This document shows positions 46,597 through 55,696 of a stretch of DNA of 64,000 nt, piece by piece. The stretch is from Massilia soli (lineage in GTDB: Bacteria; Pseudomonadota; Gammaproteobacteria; Burkholderiales; Burkholderiaceae_D). Position numbers and translations under genes: made by a program. The notes beneath the pieces were generated by a model. The model did not search any database. It saw nothing but the letters and a program-made list of their open reading frames with translations, and was not told where the DNA came from. Positions within the stretch are counted from its first letter, which is position 1, and every line of letters begins with the position of its first letter. The DNA is taken from positions 1-64,000 of the forward strand of contig NZ_JAFBIL020000004.1 of NCBI RefSeq assembly GCF_016809835.1. Reading direction: 5' to 3'.

Positions 46597-47181
46597 ATGC
46601 TGCACATCGTCGACGACGAAGACGTGATTCGCGACTCGCTCGCCTGGCTGGCCCGCTCGCGCGGCATCGAGGCGTGCGGCTATGCGACCGCCCAGGCCTT
46701 CCTCGACAGCGCCGGCGCCCGCTTCGCGCCCGAAGGCGACTGCGTGCTGCTCGACGTGCGCATGCCCGACATGAACGGCGTGGCGGTGTTCGACCAGCTT
46801 GGCGCGCGTGCGCTGACGGCGCGCATGCCGGTGATTTTCCTGACCGGGCATGGCGATGTGCCGATGGCGGTCGACAGCCTCAAACGCGGCGCCTTCGACT
46901 TTGTCGAAAAGCCGTTCAACGACAACCAGTTGATGGACCGGGTGCAGGAAGCGCTGGCAGCGTCGCGCGCCGCGGGCGCCGCTGCGCAGGTGCAGGCGCG
47001 CCTGGCTGCGCTGTCGGCGCGCGAACGCGAAGTGCTGGACAAAATCCTGGCTGGAAAACTGAACAAGGTTGTCGCCGACGAGCTGGGCATCAGCATGCGC
47101 ACGGTGGAAGTACACCGCGCAAACATCTTCGAGAAAATGCAGGTCAAGACCGCCGTCGAACTGGCCGGACTGCTGAAATAG
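46597..47181 (+). CDS. dctR: FixJ/NarL-type response regulator DctR-like
   Basis: 194 residues: receiver domain with phospho-acceptor D53 in VLLDVRMPDMN, TGHGDV and Lys in FVEKPFND; LuxR-type HTH (LSAREREVLDKILAGKLNKV, ELGISMRTVEVHRANIFEKM). It lacks the sigma-54 AAA domain of rhizobial DctD, so it works with sigma-70 type promoters. Probably activates dctP in the divergent gap. Confidence 0.9.
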   Translation: MLHIVDDEDVIRDSLAWLARSRGIEACGYATAQAFLDSAGARFAPEGDCVLLDVRMPDMNGVAVFDQLGARALTARMPVIFLTGHGDVPMAVDSLKRGAFDFVEKPFNDNQLMDRVQEALAASRAAGAAAQVQARLAALSAREREVLDKILAGKLNKVVADELGISMRTVEVHRANIFEKMQVKTAVELAGLLK

Positions 47182-47184
47182 CGG

Positions 47185-47212
47185 CGTCGTTCCCGCGCAG
47201 GCGGGAAACCAT
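47185..47212. repeat. REP-like arm after dctR
   Basis: CGTCGTTCCCGCGCAGGCGG followed by GAAACCAT is one REP-like arm directly after the dctR stop, abutting a MITE-like element whose own end acts as its inverted partner. Confidence 0.7.
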
Positions 47213-47240
47213 ACGCCGCAAACATGGACAGTCAGTGTAG

Positions 47241-47481
47241 GTTCCCGCTTTCGCGCACTGCTGTCCGGAATATTCTGCTTGACACGAATCGCTCGGCAGC
47301 CAAGCGTCGTTTTAGAAGCTACAAGGAAATCGGCAATGCATGCCAACGTCGCCCCTGCGCAGGCAGGGGCCCATGCGAATCGTTCCGAGTATGGACCCCT
47401 GCCTTCGCAGGGGCGACGTTAAGTGTTGCATTCCAAGTCTCAATGTCGCGATTTCTGTGAGCAGTGCGCTTTCGCGGGAAC
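47241..47481 (-). mobile_element. MITE-like element, copy A (inverted orientation, internal deletion)
   Basis: Terminal inverted repeats GTTCCCGCTTTCGCGCACTG at the left and GCAGTGCGCTTTCGCGGGAAC at the right enclose a central inverted pair (CGTCGCCCCTGCGCAGGCAG and TGCCTTCGCAGGGGCGACG). Shares long blocks (TTCTGCTTGACACGAATCGC, TCGGCAGCCAAGC) with the copies at 48503, 52548 and 55697. About 40 bp near the right end present in other copies is missing. No open frame is encoded. Confidence 0.8.
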
Positions 47482-47586
47482 GACGGGGGGATAGCGATCA
47501 CCTATTGACGCGAGAGATTCATTCAACTGGCCGCTCCAAATGCGAACGATTATCATCTTCCCTAACAACAGTTGAGGAAGAATCAC

Positions 47587-48009
47587 ATGGTCACAGCAGC
47601 GAAAACTTTCAGCCAGGTAGTCACCCACATGAGCATCGCCTTCACGGTGACCTGGGCAATGACGGGCTCGGCCGCGCTGGGCGGCGTTGCGGCGCTGCTC
47701 GAACCACTGGTCAACGTCGCCCTGCTCCCGCTCCACGAACACGGCTGGAAGCGTCTGCGCGCCGCCATCGCGGCACTTCAGGACAACGCCCGGACCGCCC
47801 TGCTGGCCGAAAGGCTGAGCCAGACCGCACTCCACACCGTGGTCGCCTTCGGCGTGATGTACGCCGCCTCCGGCTCGCTGGCGCTGGGCGGCATGGCCGC
47901 GCTGCTGGAGCCTGTCATCAATGTGCTGGTGCTGCCGTATCACGACCGTGCGTGGGAACGGCTGCGCGCACGCAAAGCCCGGACGCCTGCGCAGCTTCAG
48001 CCAGCGTGA
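47587..48009 (+). CDS. DUF2061-family membrane protein
   Basis: 140 residues from the ATG at 47587 after GAGGAAG. Two homologous halves: MSIAFTVTWAMTGSAALGGV followed by AALLEPLVNVALLPLHEHGW, and TVVAFGVMYAASGSLALGGM followed by AALLEPVINVLVLPYHDRAW. This duplicated pattern is the DUF2061 family of small membrane proteins, function unknown. Confidence 0.85.
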   Translation: MVTAAKTFSQVVTHMSIAFTVTWAMTGSAALGGVAALLEPLVNVALLPLHEHGWKRLRAAIAALQDNARTALLAERLSQTALHTVVAFGVMYAASGSLALGGMAALLEPVINVLVLPYHDRAWERLRARKARTPAQLQPA

Positions 48010-48101
48010 AACGCCACCCGAATCGTGCGCAGTCCGATTGCTGATACTATCGCTCAGGCACGCTCGGGACCACGTCCCCGTGTAATACATGACAACCAGA
48101 A

Positions 48102-48488
48102 ATGGCTATTCAGATGAGCGAAAAAACTATTGCGGACAAGATGTATTTAAAGAATGCCAAATCATTGGCCATTCTTAACGGCACGGCTCATCCGCGGGTT
48201 GTCGAACAGCTGCCGCAGTCCCTCGTGGTGGACGCCGATACCCCGGCCGACATCGTGCTGCTGTTTGCACTGAACCGCGACCAGCTGGAAAAATTCATGC
48301 CCGAGGCGCTCGCCCGGCTGGGCGAAAAAGGGTCGCTCTGGATTGCGTATCTGAAGCAAACAGCGTCGAAGGCCACCGACATCAACCGCGACAGTATCAG
48401 TGCGTACGCCAAGGAAAACGGCGTCACCGGCGTGGCCATGATTTCGATGGACAGCGACTGGTCGGCCCTGCGCCTCAAGCGCCTCTAA
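48102..48488 (+). CDS. DUF3052-like small cytoplasmic protein
   Basis: 128 residues. DADTPADIVLLFALNRDQL, then FMPEALARLGEKGSLWIAYL and a C-terminal SMDSDWSALRLKRL resemble DUF3052 proteins, which have a methyltransferase-like but catalytically unassigned fold. No signal peptide or membrane segment. ATG at 48102, with a second at 48114. Function unknown. Confidence 0.7.
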   Translation: MAIQMSEKTIADKMYLKNAKSLAILNGTAHPRVVEQLPQSLVVDADTPADIVLLFALNRDQLEKFMPEALARLGEKGSLWIAYLKQTASKATDINRDSISAYAKENGVTGVAMISMDSDWSALRLKRL

Positions 48489-48502
48489 GCCTGGGCGCGT
48501 AG

Positions 48503-48757
48503 GTTCCCGCGTTCGCGCACTGCTGCCCGGAATAACTTTGTTGACAGTGCCATTGCATCAATCGGGTTCGGGGCGCTCGCAGGAATCGCGACATTGAGAC
48601 TTGGATTGCAAGAGTCAACGTCGCCCCTGCGAAGGCAGGGGTCCATACTCGGCATGTTTGGTATGGACCCCTGCCTTCGCAGGGGCGACGACGCCTGGCT
48701 GCCAAGCGATTCGTGTCAGGCAGAATATTCCGGACAGCAGTGCGCGTTCGCGGGAAC
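48503..48757 (+). mobile_element. MITE-like element, copy B (most complete, 255 bp)
   Basis: Reference copy. Terminal inverted repeats of about 30 bp: GTTCCCGCGTTCGCGCACTG then CTGCCCGGAAT at the left, ATTCCGGACAGCAGTGCGCG then TTCGCGGGAAC at the right. Between them: a unique left part (GCCATTGCATCAATCGGGTT), a central inverted pair of CGTCGCCCCTGCGAAGGCAG arms about 75 bp across, and a right part (GGCTGCCAAGCGATTCGTGT). No coding capacity. It fills the gap between the DUF3052-like gene and queG. Confidence 0.85.
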
Positions 48758-48764
48758 GACGAAT

Positions 48765-49850
48765 CTATGTGTGGCGCGCCAGCGCCCATTCCACGTGTTC
48801 GCGCACCATGTCCGATGGATGATCCGCGCGCAAGCGCAAGGCCGCCACGATGGCGGCGTCGCCGTGCGCGCCGTCGGCAGCATTGCCGAGGCCGACCGCG
48901 AGGTTGCGCAACCAGCGTTCATGCCCGATGCGGCGGATCGGGCTGCCTTCCAGGCGGCGGTTGAACTCCTCCTCGGTCCACGCAAACAGCTCGGCCATGC
49001 TGGCACTGCCCAGGCCATTGCGCTCGTCAAAGTCGGGCACCGTCGCGCGCTGTGCGAACTTGTTCCACGGGCACACCGTCTGGCAGTCGTCGCAGCCGTA
49101 CACGCGGTTGCCGATCAACGGCCGCAGATCTTCCGGAATGCTGCTCTTGAGTTCAATGGTCAGGTAGGAAATGCAGCGCCGCGCATCGAGCCTGCCGGGA
49201 GAGAGGATCGCGCCGGTCGGGCACACGTCGATGCAGGCCTGGCACTGGCCGCAGTGCGCGCTGGCCGGCGCATCGACCGGCAGCGGCAGGTCCACCAGGA
49301 TCTCGCCAAGGAAGTACATCGAGCCGGCTTCGCGGTTCAGCATGAGGGTGTGCTTGCCGCGCCAGCCGATGCCGGCCTTTTCGGCCAGCGGCAATTCCAT
49401 CACTGGCGCCGAGTCGGTAAACACGCGGTAGCCGTAGTCGCCAATTGCCGCGGTGACGCGGTCGGCCAGCTGCTGCAGGCGGCTGCGGATCACCTTGTGA
49501 TAATCGCGGCCGCGTGCGTACATCGAGATGACGGCGGTGTGCGGATCGCGCAAGCGCGCGGTCTCGCGCTCGCGCCAGTCGGCGGGGGTCGATGGCGGCA
49601 GGTAGTCCATGCGCGCGCAGATCGTGCGCACCGTCCCGGGCACCAGTTCGGCCGGACGCGCGCGCTTCATGCCATGGCTTGCCATATAATCCATCTCGCC
49701 ATGGCGGCCGGCGTCAAGCCAGGCCTGCAAGCCTGCTTCGGCATGCGCCAGGTCGACGTCGGCGATGCGCACATCGGCGAAGCCAAGTTCGGCGCCCCAC
49801 TGTTTGATGGCGTGCGCAAGTTGCTGCAGGTCGGGTTCTGAGTGTTGCAT
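48765..49850 (-). CDS. queG: Epoxyqueuosine reductase QueG
   Basis: 361 residues. Cobalamin-binding N-terminal domain and two [4Fe-4S] motifs: CGQCQACIDVCPTGAI and CDDCQTVCPWNKFAQ, plus the HEAT-like C-terminus. Catalyses the last step of queuosine synthesis in tRNA. Start ATG at 49850. The gene is divergent from tsaE, as in many beta-proteobacteria. Confidence 0.95.
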   Translation of the reverse strand: MQHSEPDLQQLAHAIKQWGAELGFADVRIADVDLAHAEAGLQAWLDAGRHGEMDYMASHGMKRARPAELVPGTVRTICARMDYLPPSTPADWRERETARLRDPHTAVISMYARGRDYHKVIRSRLQQLADRVTAAIGDYGYRVFTDSAPVMELPLAEKAGIGWRGKHTLMLNREAGSMYFLGEILVDLPLPVDAPASAHCGQCQACIDVCPTGAILSPGRLDARRCISYLTIELKSSIPEDLRPLIGNRVYGCDDCQTVCPWNKFAQRATVPDFDERNGLGSASMAELFAWTEEEFNRRLEGSPIRRIGHERWLRNLAVGLGNAADGAHGDAAIVAALRLRADHPSDMVREHVEWALARHT

Positions 49851-49912
49851 GCTCGGCAGGATTAAAATAGCGCCAGCCGGATCAGGCAGGACTTAACCTC
49901 ACATTCTATTCG

Positions 49913-50395
49913 ATGCAGCATTTGACCACCCACCTCCCCGACGAATCGGCCACCGCGGCACTAGGCGCGGCGTTAGCGCGCGCCCTCGCGCCTGGCCTCG
50001 TGATCCACCTGCACGGCGACCTTGGCGCCGGCAAGACCGCGCTCACCCGCGCGATGCTGCATGCGGCCGGCCACGTCGGCCCGGTGCGCAGCCCGACCTA
50101 CACCTTGTCGGAACCGTATCGCATCGAACTGGACGGCGTGGCCGTCAACGTGATCCACTTCGACCTGTACCGCATGTCGAGCCCGGAGGAATTCCTCGAT
50201 GCCGGCTTCCGCGAAGAGTTCAATGGTCGCAACATCTGCATCGTCGAATGGCCCGAGAAAGCCGACCCGGTGTTGCCGCCGCCCGACTTGAATGTGTTAC
50301 TGAACGTGGCCGGGCAAGGTCGTGATGTAGAATTGCAAGCGTTGTCTCCCTTGGGCCTGTTATGCCTCGAACGCCTCGAACTCCCCCCTCCGTGA
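49913..50395 (+). CDS. tsaE: tRNA threonylcarbamoyladenosine synthesis ATPase TsaE
   Basis: 160 residues. Walker A GDLGAGKTALTRAML, then PTYTLSEPYRIE, HFDLYRMSSPEEFLDAGF and IVEWPEKAD. Partner of TsaD, TsaB and TsaC in t6A formation. Its end overlaps the amiC start by 34 bases, so the two are co-transcribed. Confidence 0.95.
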   Translation: MQHLTTHLPDESATAALGAALARALAPGLVIHLHGDLGAGKTALTRAMLHAAGHVGPVRSPTYTLSEPYRIELDGVAVNVIHFDLYRMSSPEEFLDAGFREEFNGRNICIVEWPEKADPVLPPPDLNVLLNVAGQGRDVELQALSPLGLLCLERLELPPP

Positions 50396-51738
50396 CCAAG
50401 CCGATTAATCGCCGGACGATGCTCAAGGCTGGCGGCACGCTGCTGTTGTCGGTGCTGTCGCCGCTGCCAGCGGCCGCCGCGCAGATACTTGCGGTGCGCG
50501 TCTGGCCCGCTCCCGACTACACCCGCGTGACGCTGGAAAACGACAGCGACCTGAAAGCCACCCACTTCATCGTCCCCGACCCGCAGCGCCTGGTGGTCGA
50601 CATCGAGGGCCTGACCCTCAGCCCGACCCTTAAAAGCCTGGTCGCCAAAATCGAATCGGAAGACCCGTACATCAAGCAGGTACGCGTGGGCCAGAACCGG
50701 CCCAACGTGGTGCGGCTGGTGTTCGACCTGAAGGAAGAAATCAAGCCGCAGGTATTTACACTGGCGCCGGTGGGCGAATACAAGCACCGGCTGATCTTCG
50801 ACCTGTACCCGGTGGTGCCGAGCGACCCGATCGCCCAGATGATCGAAAAAGGCGAGTGGATGCGCGACGACCTCGCGCCCGCCGGCAAGCCTGAGCTGCC
50901 TGCCCCTACCGCCGCGCCCGACCCGCTGGCCAAGCAGAAATCCGAAATGCCGGCCATGGCGGTGGTGACGCCCGAGGTCGTCGCGCCCGTCAAACCGGCG
51001 GCGCCGAAGCTGGACAAGCCGCAGGTGGTGCGCATGGTGACGATCGCGCTCGACCCGGGCCACGGCGGCGAAGACCCGGGCGCGATCGGCGCGGCCGGCA
51101 CGCGTGAAAAAGACATCGTGCTGGCGATCGCCAAGCGCCTCAAGTTCAAGATCGAAGAAGAACCCAATATGCGCGTGATGCTTACGCGCGACGGCGACTA
51201 CTTCGTCCCGCTCGGCACCCGCGTCGCAAAGGCGCGCAAGGTGCAGGCCGACCTGTTTTTGTCGATCCACGCCGACGCCTTCATGAAGCCGAGCGCGCGC
51301 GGGTCGTCGGTGTTTGTGCTCTCCGAAAAAGGCGCCACCTCCACCGCCGCGCGCTGGCTGGCCAACAAGGAAAATGCGGCCGACTTGATCGGCGGCGTCA
51401 ACATGGGCACCCAGGACCGCCAGCTCGCCAGCGTGCTGTTCGACCTGTCGACGACGGCCCAGATCAACGACAGCATGAAGCTGGGCGCAGCCGTCCTGAG
51501 CGAGATCGGCGGCTTTGCGCGCCTGCACAAGGCCGCGGTCGAACAGGCCGGGTTTGCGGTGCTGAAGGCGCCGGACATTCCCTCGATCTTGATCGAGACC
51601 GCCTTCATTTCGAATCCGGAAGAAGAAGCCAAGCTGCGCGACAACGGCTACCAGGACCAGATCGCCTCGGCGATCATGAAGGGCATCAAGACCTACTTCG
51701 CTAAAAACCCGCCGATGGCAAAGAGTCGGCTTGGCTAG
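50362..51738 (+). CDS. amiC: N-acetylmuramoyl-L-alanine amidase AmiC, Tat-exported
   Basis: 458 residues. Twin-arginine signal (INRRTMLKAGGTLLLSVL), AMIN domain (VRVWPAPDYTRVTLENDSDL to KHRLIFDLYPV), proline/alanine linker, then Amidase_3 with ALDPGHGGEDPGAIG, SIHADAF and ETAFISNPEEE. Splits daughter-cell peptidoglycan in the periplasm. An inner GTG at about 50392 could be an alternative start. The catalytic domain is related to domain 1 of the fusion protein at 11815. Confidence 0.94.
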   Translation: MPRTPRTPPSVTKPINRRTMLKAGGTLLLSVLSPLPAAAAQILAVRVWPAPDYTRVTLENDSDLKATHFIVPDPQRLVVDIEGLTLSPTLKSLVAKIESEDPYIKQVRVGQNRPNVVRLVFDLKEEIKPQVFTLAPVGEYKHRLIFDLYPVVPSDPIAQMIEKGEWMRDDLAPAGKPELPAPTAAPDPLAKQKSEMPAMAVVTPEVVAPVKPAAPKLDKPQVVRMVTIALDPGHGGEDPGAIGAAGTREKDIVLAIAKRLKFKIEEEPNMRVMLTRDGDYFVPLGTRVAKARKVQADLFLSIHADAFMKPSARGSSVFVLSEKGATSTAARWLANKENAADLIGGVNMGTQDRQLASVLFDLSTTAQINDSMKLGAAVLSEIGGFARLHKAAVEQAGFAVLKAPDIPSILIETAFISNPEEEAKLRDNGYQDQIASAIMKGIKTYFAKNPPMAKSRLG

Positions 51739-51749
51739 AGGGAGTGCAC

Positions 51750-52544
51750 ATGACAGCAATTTCGATGACCGATTTCGGCGCCCTGCCGGCGGTGCGGATT
51801 GAAGGACCCGACGGCGCCGTCGCCATCGTCACATTGTATGGCGCGCACCTGGTGTCATGGGTAACGTCGGATGGGCAGGAACGCATCTTCTGCAGCGCGA
51901 AGTCGTCGCTTGACGGCAGCCGTGCCATTCGCGGCGGGGTGCCGGTGATCTTTCCGCAGTTTGCCGCGCGCGGCAACGGCATGCGCCATGGTTTTGCGCG
52001 CGTCAGCACCTGGCGGCTAGGCGACAACGGCGATGGTTTCGCGGAATTCACGCTCACGCAAGCAGAACTGGCCCCCGGCGTGGCAGCGGCCTGGCCGCAT
52101 GCATTCAGCCTGACGCTGCGGGTTGAGGTGCTGCTCGATGAACTGCGCTTCGTGATGGCGGTGCGTAACGCGGGCACGGCGCCGTTCCCGTTCTCCGCCG
52201 CGCTGCACAGCTACTTCATGATCGACCGGCTGGCCTATACCGCCATCGACGGCGTGCAGGAAGGCGAGATGCTCATCACCGACAAGTACGACCATATCTA
52301 TTTCGGCGTCGAGCGCTCGATCGTGCTGAGGTCGGGGATGGGGGCGTTGCGGCTCGATCAGCAGGGATTCACGGACGCCGTGGTGTGGAACCCGGGCGCT
52401 GCCGATTCAGCGGCGCTGGCGGACATGGAAGGCGACGAGTACCAGCACTTCGTGTGTATCGAGCCGGCGCTGATCGAGCCGGTGACGCTGGAAGCGGGCG
52501 CCACCTGGACCGGCCGGCATCAGATCAACGTCGTCTACGCCTGA
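51750..52544 (+). CDS. D-hexose-6-phosphate mutarotase
   Basis: 264 residues from the ATG at 51750, which follows GAGGGAG. Aldose epimerase-like beta-sandwich: TLYGAHLVSWVTSDGQE, SRAIRGGVPVIFPQF with catalytic His in GMRHGFARVSTW, and HSYFMI. YeaD-type enzymes interconvert anomers of glucose 6-phosphate. No sugar operon surrounds it. The stop touches a truncated MITE-like element. Confidence 0.9.
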   Translation: MTAISMTDFGALPAVRIEGPDGAVAIVTLYGAHLVSWVTSDGQERIFCSAKSSLDGSRAIRGGVPVIFPQFAARGNGMRHGFARVSTWRLGDNGDGFAEFTLTQAELAPGVAAAWPHAFSLTLRVEVLLDELRFVMAVRNAGTAPFPFSAALHSYFMIDRLAYTAIDGVQEGEMLITDKYDHIYFGVERSIVLRSGMGALRLDQQGFTDAVVWNPGAADSAALADMEGDEYQHFVCIEPALIEPVTLEAGATWTGRHQINVVYA

Positions 52545-52547
52545 CAT

Positions 52548-52778
52548 TCTTGTTGACAGTGCGATTGCATCAATCGGGTTCGGGGCGCTTACAGAAATCG
52601 CGACATTGAGACTTGGAATGCAAGACTTAACGTCGCCCCTGCGAAGGCAGGGGTCCGTACTCGGCACGATTAGTATGGGCCCCTGCCTGCGCAGGGGCGA
52701 CGTTGGCAATGATGCTTGGCTGCCGAGCGATTCGTGTCAAGCAGAATATTCCGGACAGCAGTGCGCCGTCGCGGGAAC
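52548..52778 (+). mobile_element. MITE-like element, copy C (left end truncated)
   Basis: Same interior and right terminal repeat as copy B (ATTCCGGACAGCAGTGCG, then GCGGGAAC), central pair CGTCGCCCCTGCGAAGGCAG / GCCTGCGCAGGGGCGACG, but it begins about 30 bp inside the left end, only a few bases after the stop of the mutarotase gene. Confidence 0.8.
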
Positions 52779-52785
52779 GACAGCC

Positions 52786-53814
52786 TTAGTTCGATTCCTT
52801 GACCACGCGCCCCGAATTGGCCTGCACCGGGCGCGCATTGAACGGATACAGGCGGCTGAACAAGGCCATCTGCGGCGGCGACGCCTGTATCGGCTGCTTC
52901 ATCACCATCCACAGCACGCCCTCGGTGCACGGCGGCGTGGTCAGCGATCCCATATACGTGAAATAGTCGCGCCGCTCGGGCAGCAGCTCGGACACATCGA
53001 GCACCACCGACGGCTGCACGGTGTCGTGCTTTTCCAGCGGCAGGTTGTTCCAAACCGTCTGGATCATGTTGTGGGCCGCGCCGCGTTCCAGCAGCACTGC
53101 CAGCACCGCCAGCTTGCCTTCCGCATCGCGGTGCACCAGATGCACCACCATCTCGAAGCTCTTGCCGTTGATGCGCTCTTCCGACGGCCGGTGGAAGTGG
53201 AACTGCTGCAGTTCGTACGAGCGGTTCTGCACCGTCAGGAAATTACCGCCGGCGAGGTTCACCTGGATCGTGTGGCCGTTATCGACCACGCTGAACGACG
53301 ATGGCTTGTAATCGAAGGCCAGCTGTTCCAGCTCGACTTTCATGCCGTCGCGGATATCGATCGGCGACTGGCGCCCGCCGGTACCGCACTGGCTCCATTT
53401 GGCATTGATCTTGCTCCAGTTTGCCGGGCCGAACTCGCCATCGTAGGCCCAGTGGGTGCCGTTGGCGGGCGGCGGCGGCTTGGCCACGGCGACTTCCACT
53501 TTCTTTTTGGATGCGGCGGCCTTTCGCGCGCGGGCCGCGGCGGCGGCGCGCTGCTGCTGGCTGTTGCGCATTTCGGCAATGCGGGCGGCGATGCGCGCCT
53601 GCAGGTCAAGCTCGGCCTGCTCATCGATGATGCGCTGCTCGGCGGCGGTCAATGGCCGTGGCGCAGGCTTGACCGGCGCGGCCGTTGCCGGCTTCGACGA
53701 CGCGACGCCAGAGGCGGCGGCAGGCGCGGGCGCTGGCGCTGCGGCAGGTGGATCTTTCGCATCGGCTGTCGCAATGGCGAAGCAGCAGGCGGAGAGGATG
53801 ATCAGGTTACGCAT
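52786..53814 (-). CDS. Alpha-class carbonic anhydrase with Ala/Lys-rich linker
   Basis: 342 residues from the ATG at 53814. Signal peptide (MRNLIILSACCFAIATADA), then about 120 residues rich in Ala, Pro and Lys/Arg (likely helical or disordered), then an alpha-CA domain: GRQSPIDI, zinc ligands in LQQFHFHRPSEERING and VVHLVHRD, TYMGSLTTPPCTEGV. Interconverts CO2 and bicarbonate in the periplasm. The long linker is unusual for bacterial alpha-CAs. Confidence 0.92.
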   Translation of the reverse strand: MRNLIILSACCFAIATADAKDPPAAAPAPAPAAASGVASSKPATAAPVKPAPRPLTAAEQRIIDEQAELDLQARIAARIAEMRNSQQQRAAAAARARKAAASKKKVEVAVAKPPPPANGTHWAYDGEFGPANWSKINAKWSQCGTGGRQSPIDIRDGMKVELEQLAFDYKPSSFSVVDNGHTIQVNLAGGNFLTVQNRSYELQQFHFHRPSEERINGKSFEMVVHLVHRDAEGKLAVLAVLLERGAAHNMIQTVWNNLPLEKHDTVQPSVVLDVSELLPERRDYFTYMGSLTTPPCTEGVLWMVMKQPIQASPPQMALFSRLYPFNARPVQANSGRVVKESN

Positions 53815-53926
53815 GAGAATCCAGAAAGGTGGCTTACATTCTGGTTTATCGGCGCAAACACCGGGAAACTTGAGTCCGCGGAGCAACTACCGCGCGATAA
53901 ATCATCGCGCGGTACCAATTTGCTAC

Positions 53927-54571
53927 TTACCGGCTCAGCATCTTGCGGCCGAACTTGTACAGGCCGCCAAGGGCGATCGGGACAATCGCCGCACCAACGC
54001 CGACCAGCACGATGGCGGTCAGGTTGTCACGAATGATAGGGATGTTACCGAACAGATAACCGGCGGTGACCAGGCTGACGACCCACAGCGTGGCACCGGT
54101 GATGTTGTAAAACTGGAAGCGCGTGTGCGTCATGTCCGAGACCCCGGCCACGAAAGGCGCGAAGGTACGCACCACCGGCACGAAACGCGCCAGGATGATG
54201 GTCTTGCCGCCGTGCTTCTCGAAGAACATGTGGGTCTTGTGCAGGGCGTCCTTGTTGAGCCACCGGTAATCGTGGGTAAACATGCGCTGGCCCACCTTCT
54301 CGCCGATCCAATAGTTCAGCGTGTTGCCGGTGACGGCAGCGGTGATCAACAGCGCCATCAGCAGCCAATAGTTCATCTCGCCGGTGGCGCAGAACGCGCC
54401 GGCAATGAACAAGAGGGTGTCGCCGGGGAAGAAGAACAGCACGACCAGTCCGGTTTCGCAAAAGACAATCGCGAACAAAACGGCGTAAACGTAAATTCCG
54501 TACTCGGCAAGGAGCATGCCGAGGGTTTTATCGACATGAAGAATCATGTCGAGAAACTGCATCAGGTCCAT
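53927..54571 (-). CDS. DedA-family inner-membrane protein
   Basis: 214 residues from the ATG at 54571 after TAGGAAAT. DedA/SNARE-associated domain: ETGLVVLFFFPGDTLLFIAG, then GEKVGQRMF, RFVPVVRTFAPFVAGVSDM, and YNITGATLWVV. These proteins are undecaprenyl-phosphate or lipid flippases in several species. Conserved acidic and basic residues (E/D in FCETG, FPGD; R in ARFVPVVRT) are present. Confidence 0.93.
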   Translation of the reverse strand: MDLMQFLDMILHVDKTLGMLLAEYGIYVYAVLFAIVFCETGLVVLFFFPGDTLLFIAGAFCATGEMNYWLLMALLITAAVTGNTLNYWIGEKVGQRMFTHDYRWLNKDALHKTHMFFEKHGGKTIILARFVPVVRTFAPFVAGVSDMTHTRFQFYNITGATLWVVSLVTAGYLFGNIPIIRDNLTAIVLVGVGAAIVPIALGGLYKFGRKMLSR

Positions 54572-54757
54572 ATATTTCCTAAAAGGTAGCGCCGCATCAT
54601 ACCATCTCCGGGGCCCCGGCAATCCGGGCAATCGCCGACAACAATGGCAGATGATTGCGCTGGCTCAGAAGTTTCCGCCGCGCCGATATTCCAGTTTACA
54701 ATCGGCACGCGACTGCCCCAAGCGGCAGAAAAAAACAACACCGACAGGAGACAAGGG

Positions 54758-55687
54758 ATGCACGTGATGGATGCGAACAACAAGGCGATGCTGCTGGCAG
54801 GCGCCGCAGCGGTGGCGCTGATGACGCTGGCGCCGGCGCACGCGGCCAAGGCGCTGGCCGAAAAACCGACCGTTGGCGACCTGGTCAAGGCCTCGAAGCC
54901 ATCGGACTGGCGCCCGCTCGACCCGGACAACACGGTCTACATGGACCTGCCCGGCGGGCGCGTCATCATCGAACTGGCGCCCGACTTCGCGCCAAATCAC
55001 GTTGCCAACATCAAGACGCTGGCGCGCGACAACTACTTCGACGGCCTGGCCGTGATCCGCTCGCAAGACAATTTCGTGGCCCAGTGGGGCGACGCCGATG
55101 AAAAGACGCCGCGCCCGTTCAAGAACGCCAAGGCCAAGCTGAAGGCCGAATTTACCGTCCCTCTGGCGAACGACAAGCGCTTTACGCGCCTGCCGGACCC
55201 TGACGGCTACGCCGCCCAGGTCGGCCACTCGAACGGCTTCCCCTCGGCGCGCGACCCGAAGACCGGCCAAGCCTGGCTGGTGCATTGCTACGGCATGGTC
55301 GGGGTCGGGCGCGACACCGACGCCGACTCCGGCGGCGGCTCGTCGCTGTACGCCGTTACCGGCCACGCCCCGCGCCACCTCGACCGCAACATCACCGTGG
55401 TCGGCCGGGTTGTGTCGGGCATGCCGCTGCTGTCGTCGCTCACGCGCGGCCCGGCGCCGATGGGCTTTTACGACAAGCCGGAGCAATACGTCCCGATCGG
55501 CCGCTTCCGGGTCGCCGCCGACGTGCCGGACGCCGAGCGCAGCAAGTTTGAAGTGATGCGCACCGACAGCGCCATGTACAAGGCCGTGGTCGAGGCGCAA
55601 CGCAACCGTGGCGGGCCGTGGAACAAGGTCGCCGCCGGCCATGTTGAGCTGTGTAACGCCCCGATCCCCGTGCGCGAAGCCAAATAA
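54758..55687 (+). CDS. Periplasmic cyclophilin-type peptidyl-prolyl isomerase
   Basis: 309 residues from the ATG at 54758 after AGGAGACAAGGG. Signal peptide ending near AHAAK, then a cyclophilin domain: [20 protein letters not shown], then [29 protein letters not shown], and [10 protein letters not shown]. The domain carries inserts compared with PpiA, so it belongs to the larger PPI variant seen in beta-proteobacteria. Catalytic efficiency cannot be judged. Confidence 0.88.
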   Translation: MHVMDANNKAMLLAGAAAVALMTLAPAHAAKALAEKPTVGDLVKASKPSDWRPLDPDNTVYMDLPGGRVIIELAPDFAPNHVANIKTLARDNYFDGLAVIRSQDNFVAQWGDADEKTPRPFKNAKAKLKAEFTVPLANDKRFTRLPDPDGYAAQVGHSNGFPSARDPKTGQAWLVHCYGMVGVGRDTDADSGGGSSLYAVTGHAPRHLDRNITVVGRVVSGMPLLSSLTRGPAPMGFYDKPEQYVPIGRFRVAADVPDAERSKFEVMRTDSAMYKAVVEAQRNRGGPWNKVAAGHVELCNAPIPVREAK

Positions 55688-55696
55688 GACGACGCG

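Noticed and set aside
44566-47346. 926-codon frame antisense to dctB/dctR
   Set aside because: Same reason: the plus strand encodes complete kinase and regulator families; the antisense frame has no motif.
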